Under the pieces are notes generated by a model. The model had not been told where the DNA came from. It was given only the letters and a program-made list of their open reading frames with translations, and made no database searches. A program made the position numbers and the translations under genes. A stretch of DNA of 64,000 bases from Persephonella sp. (lineage in GTDB: Bacteria > Aquificota > Aquificia > Aquificales > Hydrogenothermaceae), in the NCBI RefSeq assembly GCF_027023985.1, contig NZ_JALVTW010000029.1, positions 1 through 64,000 on the forward strand, in the 5' to 3' direction. Shown here piece by piece: positions 61,771 to 64,000 of this stretch (positions within the stretch are counted from its first letter, which is position 1; the number at the start of each line of letters is the position of its first letter).

Positions 61771-62590
61771 TGTTCTTCTCCTCCTTATTTGGTTTGTATC
61801 TAAAACCAAAGTTAAGTGCATCATCATTACATACTTCTATACATCTTCCGCAGTTGATACATTCTCCTGATGAAACAAACACACTTTCCTTTCCTATCAT
61901 CCAGAGAACCTGTTTTTCTGGACATATATTTTTACAATTCATACAAAGTGTGCATTTGTCTGCATCATGTTTAACTCTAATAGCGGAAGGTTTAGTTACC
62001 AGTGAGAAAAAGCCACCTAATGGACATACATGGCCACACCAACCATTTTTGGTAGCGAATAAGTCAAACAGGAATACCCCTAAGACAGCAACCCATCCAA
62101 ATCCCATTCCAAAAATCAGTCCTCTATGTAGCATAGATATAGGGCTTATAAGTTCAAATGCAGGTGCTCCAACAATAAAGGAAACTATCAAACTTAAACC
62201 AAGCACCCAGTATCTCACTTTCCTTGACAATCTCAGCTGCCATTCTTCCCTATGAATTCCTGTTTTGACCCGTATCCAATTTGCAAGGTCTGTAATCATA
62301 TTGATGGGACAAACCCAACTACAGAAAGCTCTACCTCCAATAAACATATAAAAGAATAAGATTAACAAGGCTCCAATAATTACATCTGTTGCCAGTAAAG
62401 CTCCACTTGCAAATAGCTGAAGGACTGCATAAGGATCAGCAAGTGGTATAACATCAAATAGTTTAGAGGCACTTAAATTTCCTTGCAGTATTTTCCAGCC
62501 ATAAACATTACCAGCAATATACAGTAGTAATATTGATATTTGCACTATTCTCCTGGCTATTAAGAATCTGTATTTGTATAAACTATTCAT
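61763..62590 (-). CDS. napH: Quinol dehydrogenase membrane component NapH
   Basis: A 275-residue protein with four helices (about 10-30, 55-85, 125-148 and 160-180) and the NapH cysteine pairs CSWVCPINMITD and CGHVCPLGG. Two [4Fe-4S] motifs follow near the C-terminus: CTLCMNCKNICPE and CINCGRCIEVC. NapH accepts quinol electrons and passes them to NapG. It overlaps napG by 8 bases. Confidence 0.94.
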   Translation of the reverse strand: MNSLYKYRFLIARRIVQISILLLYIAGNVYGWKILQGNLSASKLFDVIPLADPYAVLQLFASGALLATDVIIGALLILFFYMFIGGRAFCSWVCPINMITDLANWIRVKTGIHREEWQLRLSRKVRYWVLGLSLIVSFIVGAPAFELISPISMLHRGLIFGMGFGWVAVLGVFLFDLFATKNGWCGHVCPLGGFFSLVTKPSAIRVKHDADKCTLCMNCKNICPEKQVLWMIGKESVFVSSGECINCGRCIEVCNDDALNFGFRYKPNKEEKNNA

Positions 62591-63467
62591 TGAACAAATC
62601 TCCTGAGTTCAGGTATTCTTCAGGTTTTTTCTTGCTACGTGGAGTTATTGTTTTCTGGATACCCTTGGAGCCTTTGAGCCTAAGTTCATCTTTTTTCTCC
62701 CATCCTTTTACGTAATGTTTACCTACTCTACCTAAGGCTATGTCCCTTGGTAAAACATAAATTGCAGGTTTCTCAGTTACACAGGCATGCTCACACATTC
62801 CACATCCTGTGCAGGCATCTGGATAAACAACCGGCAAAAGAAAAGCATGTCTTCCTGTTCTGGGATTTCTTCTAAGCTCAAGCTTTATAGCCTCATCCAG
62901 TAAAGGACATGCTCTATAGCAAGCATCACATTGGAGTCCCCAGTAAGCTATACAGTTTTCCTCATCAACCACGGCAACACCCATACGGGCTTTATTAATA
63001 TCAAGAACTTTCTTTCCATTTTTGACTGAAGAAACACGGTCAGGGTCTAATGCACCTGTTGGACAAGGTGGAACGCAAGGAATATCCTCACACATATAAC
63101 AAGGAATTTCCCTTGGAACAAAATAAGGAGTTCCCAGTGGAACTTCCTTTGGATAGTTATATTTATTTTCTTCCTTTGGTTTATGATCTCCTGGTGCCGC
63201 AAGTCTGAGAGTAGAAGTTTGTTTAGTAGTGTCTGGATTGTTTTCTCTGTTCTTACAGGCTTCTACACATAAACCGCATCTAATACATTTTTTCATAAAT
63301 TCTTCTTCAGGAAGTGCACCAGGAGGTCTTAGGACTAATTCATCATATTTTGCTTCTGCAACATATCCACCCCAGATAGAACCTCCAAGGGCTGCAAGTC
63401 CCAGCCCCTGGAGCATCTGGATAAAGAATTTACGTCTTCCTTTGTCCACCTTTTTTCCTTCAGCCAA
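62583..63467 (-). CDS. napG: Ferredoxin-type protein NapG
   Basis: A periplasmic four-cluster ferredoxin exported by Tat (GRRKFFIQMLQGLGLAALGG). Clusters are in CIRCGLCVEAC, CYMCEDIPCVPPCPTGAL, CDACYRACPL with AYWGLQ before it, and CTGCGMCEHAC. The length is 294. It transfers electrons from NapH to NapB/NapA. It follows napA by 12 bases. Confidence 0.94.
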   Translation of the reverse strand: MAEGKKVDKGRRKFFIQMLQGLGLAALGGSIWGGYVAEAKYDELVLRPPGALPEEEFMKKCIRCGLCVEACKNRENNPDTTKQTSTLRLAAPGDHKPKEENKYNYPKEVPLGTPYFVPREIPCYMCEDIPCVPPCPTGALDPDRVSSVKNGKKVLDINKARMGVAVVDEENCIAYWGLQCDACYRACPLLDEAIKLELRRNPRTGRHAFLLPVVYPDACTGCGMCEHACVTEKPAIYVLPRDIALGRVGKHYVKGWEKKDELRLKGSKGIQKTITPRSKKKPEEYLNSGDLFNE

Positions 63468-63479
63468 TTTAACCCACCT

Positions 63480-64000
63480 TTACGCTTTGTAAATTTTGAC
63501 TGCACATTTTTTGTAGTCTGTTTGTTTGGAAATTGGATCTGTAGCATCAAGTGTAACTTTGTTGATATAAACCCTTTCATCAAACCATGGGATAAATACA
63601 AGTCCTCTTGGAGGTCTGTTTCTTCCTCTTGTTCTTACTCTTGCTTTAACTTTTCCACGTCTGGATTCTACCCACACAAGATCATTATCTTTAACACCAA
63701 GTTTTTCTGCATCTTTAGGGTTCATATAACAGTATGCTTCAGGCATAGCTCTGTATAGTTCTGGAACTCTCATTGTCATTGTTCCAGAGTGCCAGTGTTC
63801 AAGAACCCTACCTGTTGCCAGCCAGAATGGATATTCATTGTCTGGTGGTTCTGGTGGATCCATATATGGTCTGAAGAAGATTTTGGTTTTGTTTGTAAGG
63901 TCTACTTTTTTAGGATCTGTTACATCAAAGAGATTTCCTTTTGGTAATTTTTTGAGTGCGTGGCCATAGAATGCAAACTTACCATCTTTTGGAGCTCTTC
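63480..64000 (-). CDS. napA: Periplasmic nitrate reductase NapA (C-terminal part, cut by window edge)
   Basis: The frame is open to the right edge; 173 residues of the C-terminus are visible. Typical NapA and molybdopterin-family features are [55 protein letters not shown] and the end [18 protein letters not shown]. NapA reduces nitrate to nitrite in the periplasm with Mo-bis-MGD and a [4Fe-4S] cluster. It should be the first gene of the nap operon. The catalytic Cys lies outside the window. Confidence 0.95.
   Translation of the reverse strand, partial: RAPKDGKFAFYGHALKKLPKGNLFDVTDPKKVDLTNKTKIFFRPYMDPPEPPDNEYPFWLATGRVLEHWHSGTMTMRVPELYRAMPEAYCYMNPKDAEKLGVKDNDLVWVESRRGKVKARVRTRGRNRPPRGLVFIPWFDERVYINKVTLDATDPISKQTDYKKCAVKIYKA

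Overview
The window reads as a chromosome segment of a thermophilic, chemolithotrophic denitrifier. My best inference is an Aquificota (Hydrogenothermaceae/Persephonella-like) genome. The reasons are low GC, a family A DNA polymerase of the Aquificales/apicoplast (PREX) type without a 5' nuclease domain, a nap operon in the order known from Campylobacterota, and a cbb3-type oxidase next to housekeeping genes. Nothing in the sequence proves the taxon. No rRNA, tRNA, CRISPR array or insertion sequence is visible.

Layout. Bases 1-14000 are mostly housekeeping on the minus strand: purQ-purS, a heptose-7-phosphate kinase, argC, rplM-rpsI, hpf-rpoN-pyrF, a family 4 uracil-DNA glycosylase with radA, rnhA, and tonB-exbD-exbB. 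kdsA and a lipoprotein gene run the other way. Bases 14000-14330 hold a candidate ~57-nt CU-rich small RNA. Bases 14330-17830 encode a cbb3-type oxidase with an unusual split CcoP. Bases 17870-19725 encode an MtnX-like phosphatase and a RuBisCO-like protein whose carbamylation lysine is arginine. Bases 19736-28000 hold a peptidase, pyrD, envelope polysaccharide genes and recO. Bases 28100-30970 hold copA-copB copper resistance genes and an ankyrin lipoprotein. Bases 30967-34667 run polA, ybjQ, pncA, dksA/traR and aroD, and 34716-44568 is a type II secretion operon, gspG-I-J-K-L-M-N-C-D-E-F.

Bases 44570-64000 are a denitrification island. A plus-strand NO-response cluster (4-TM protein, hemerythrin, Rrf2 regulator, cupin, a 40-residue membrane protein, another 4-TM protein, quinol NO reductase) ends at a shared terminator. 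It converges there with a minus-strand nir operon (PAS-RHH regulator, porin, nirS, a c-d1-c NirN-like fusion, nirJ, nirF, nirE, a fused siroheme decarboxylase, a V4R protein). Behind that lies a nap operon, napA(partial)-G-H-B-F-L-D. Together these give nitrate to nitrite (Nap), nitrite to NO (NirS) and NO to N2O (qNor), plus heme d1 synthesis. No nos genes are in view. Candidate Crp/Fnr-type sites precede the nor half and the nir operon, and a perfect inverted repeat sits on the start of the NO-response promoter.

The most unusual signals are two candidate small RNA genes 30 kb apart on opposite strands. One starts with a copy of the 16S rRNA anti-Shine-Dalgarno tail followed by C-tracts and ends in a strong terminator. 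The other is a G-tract RNA able to fold as a G-quadruplex, with 13 bases perfectly complementary to the first. Both have near-consensus promoters with 17-base spacers.
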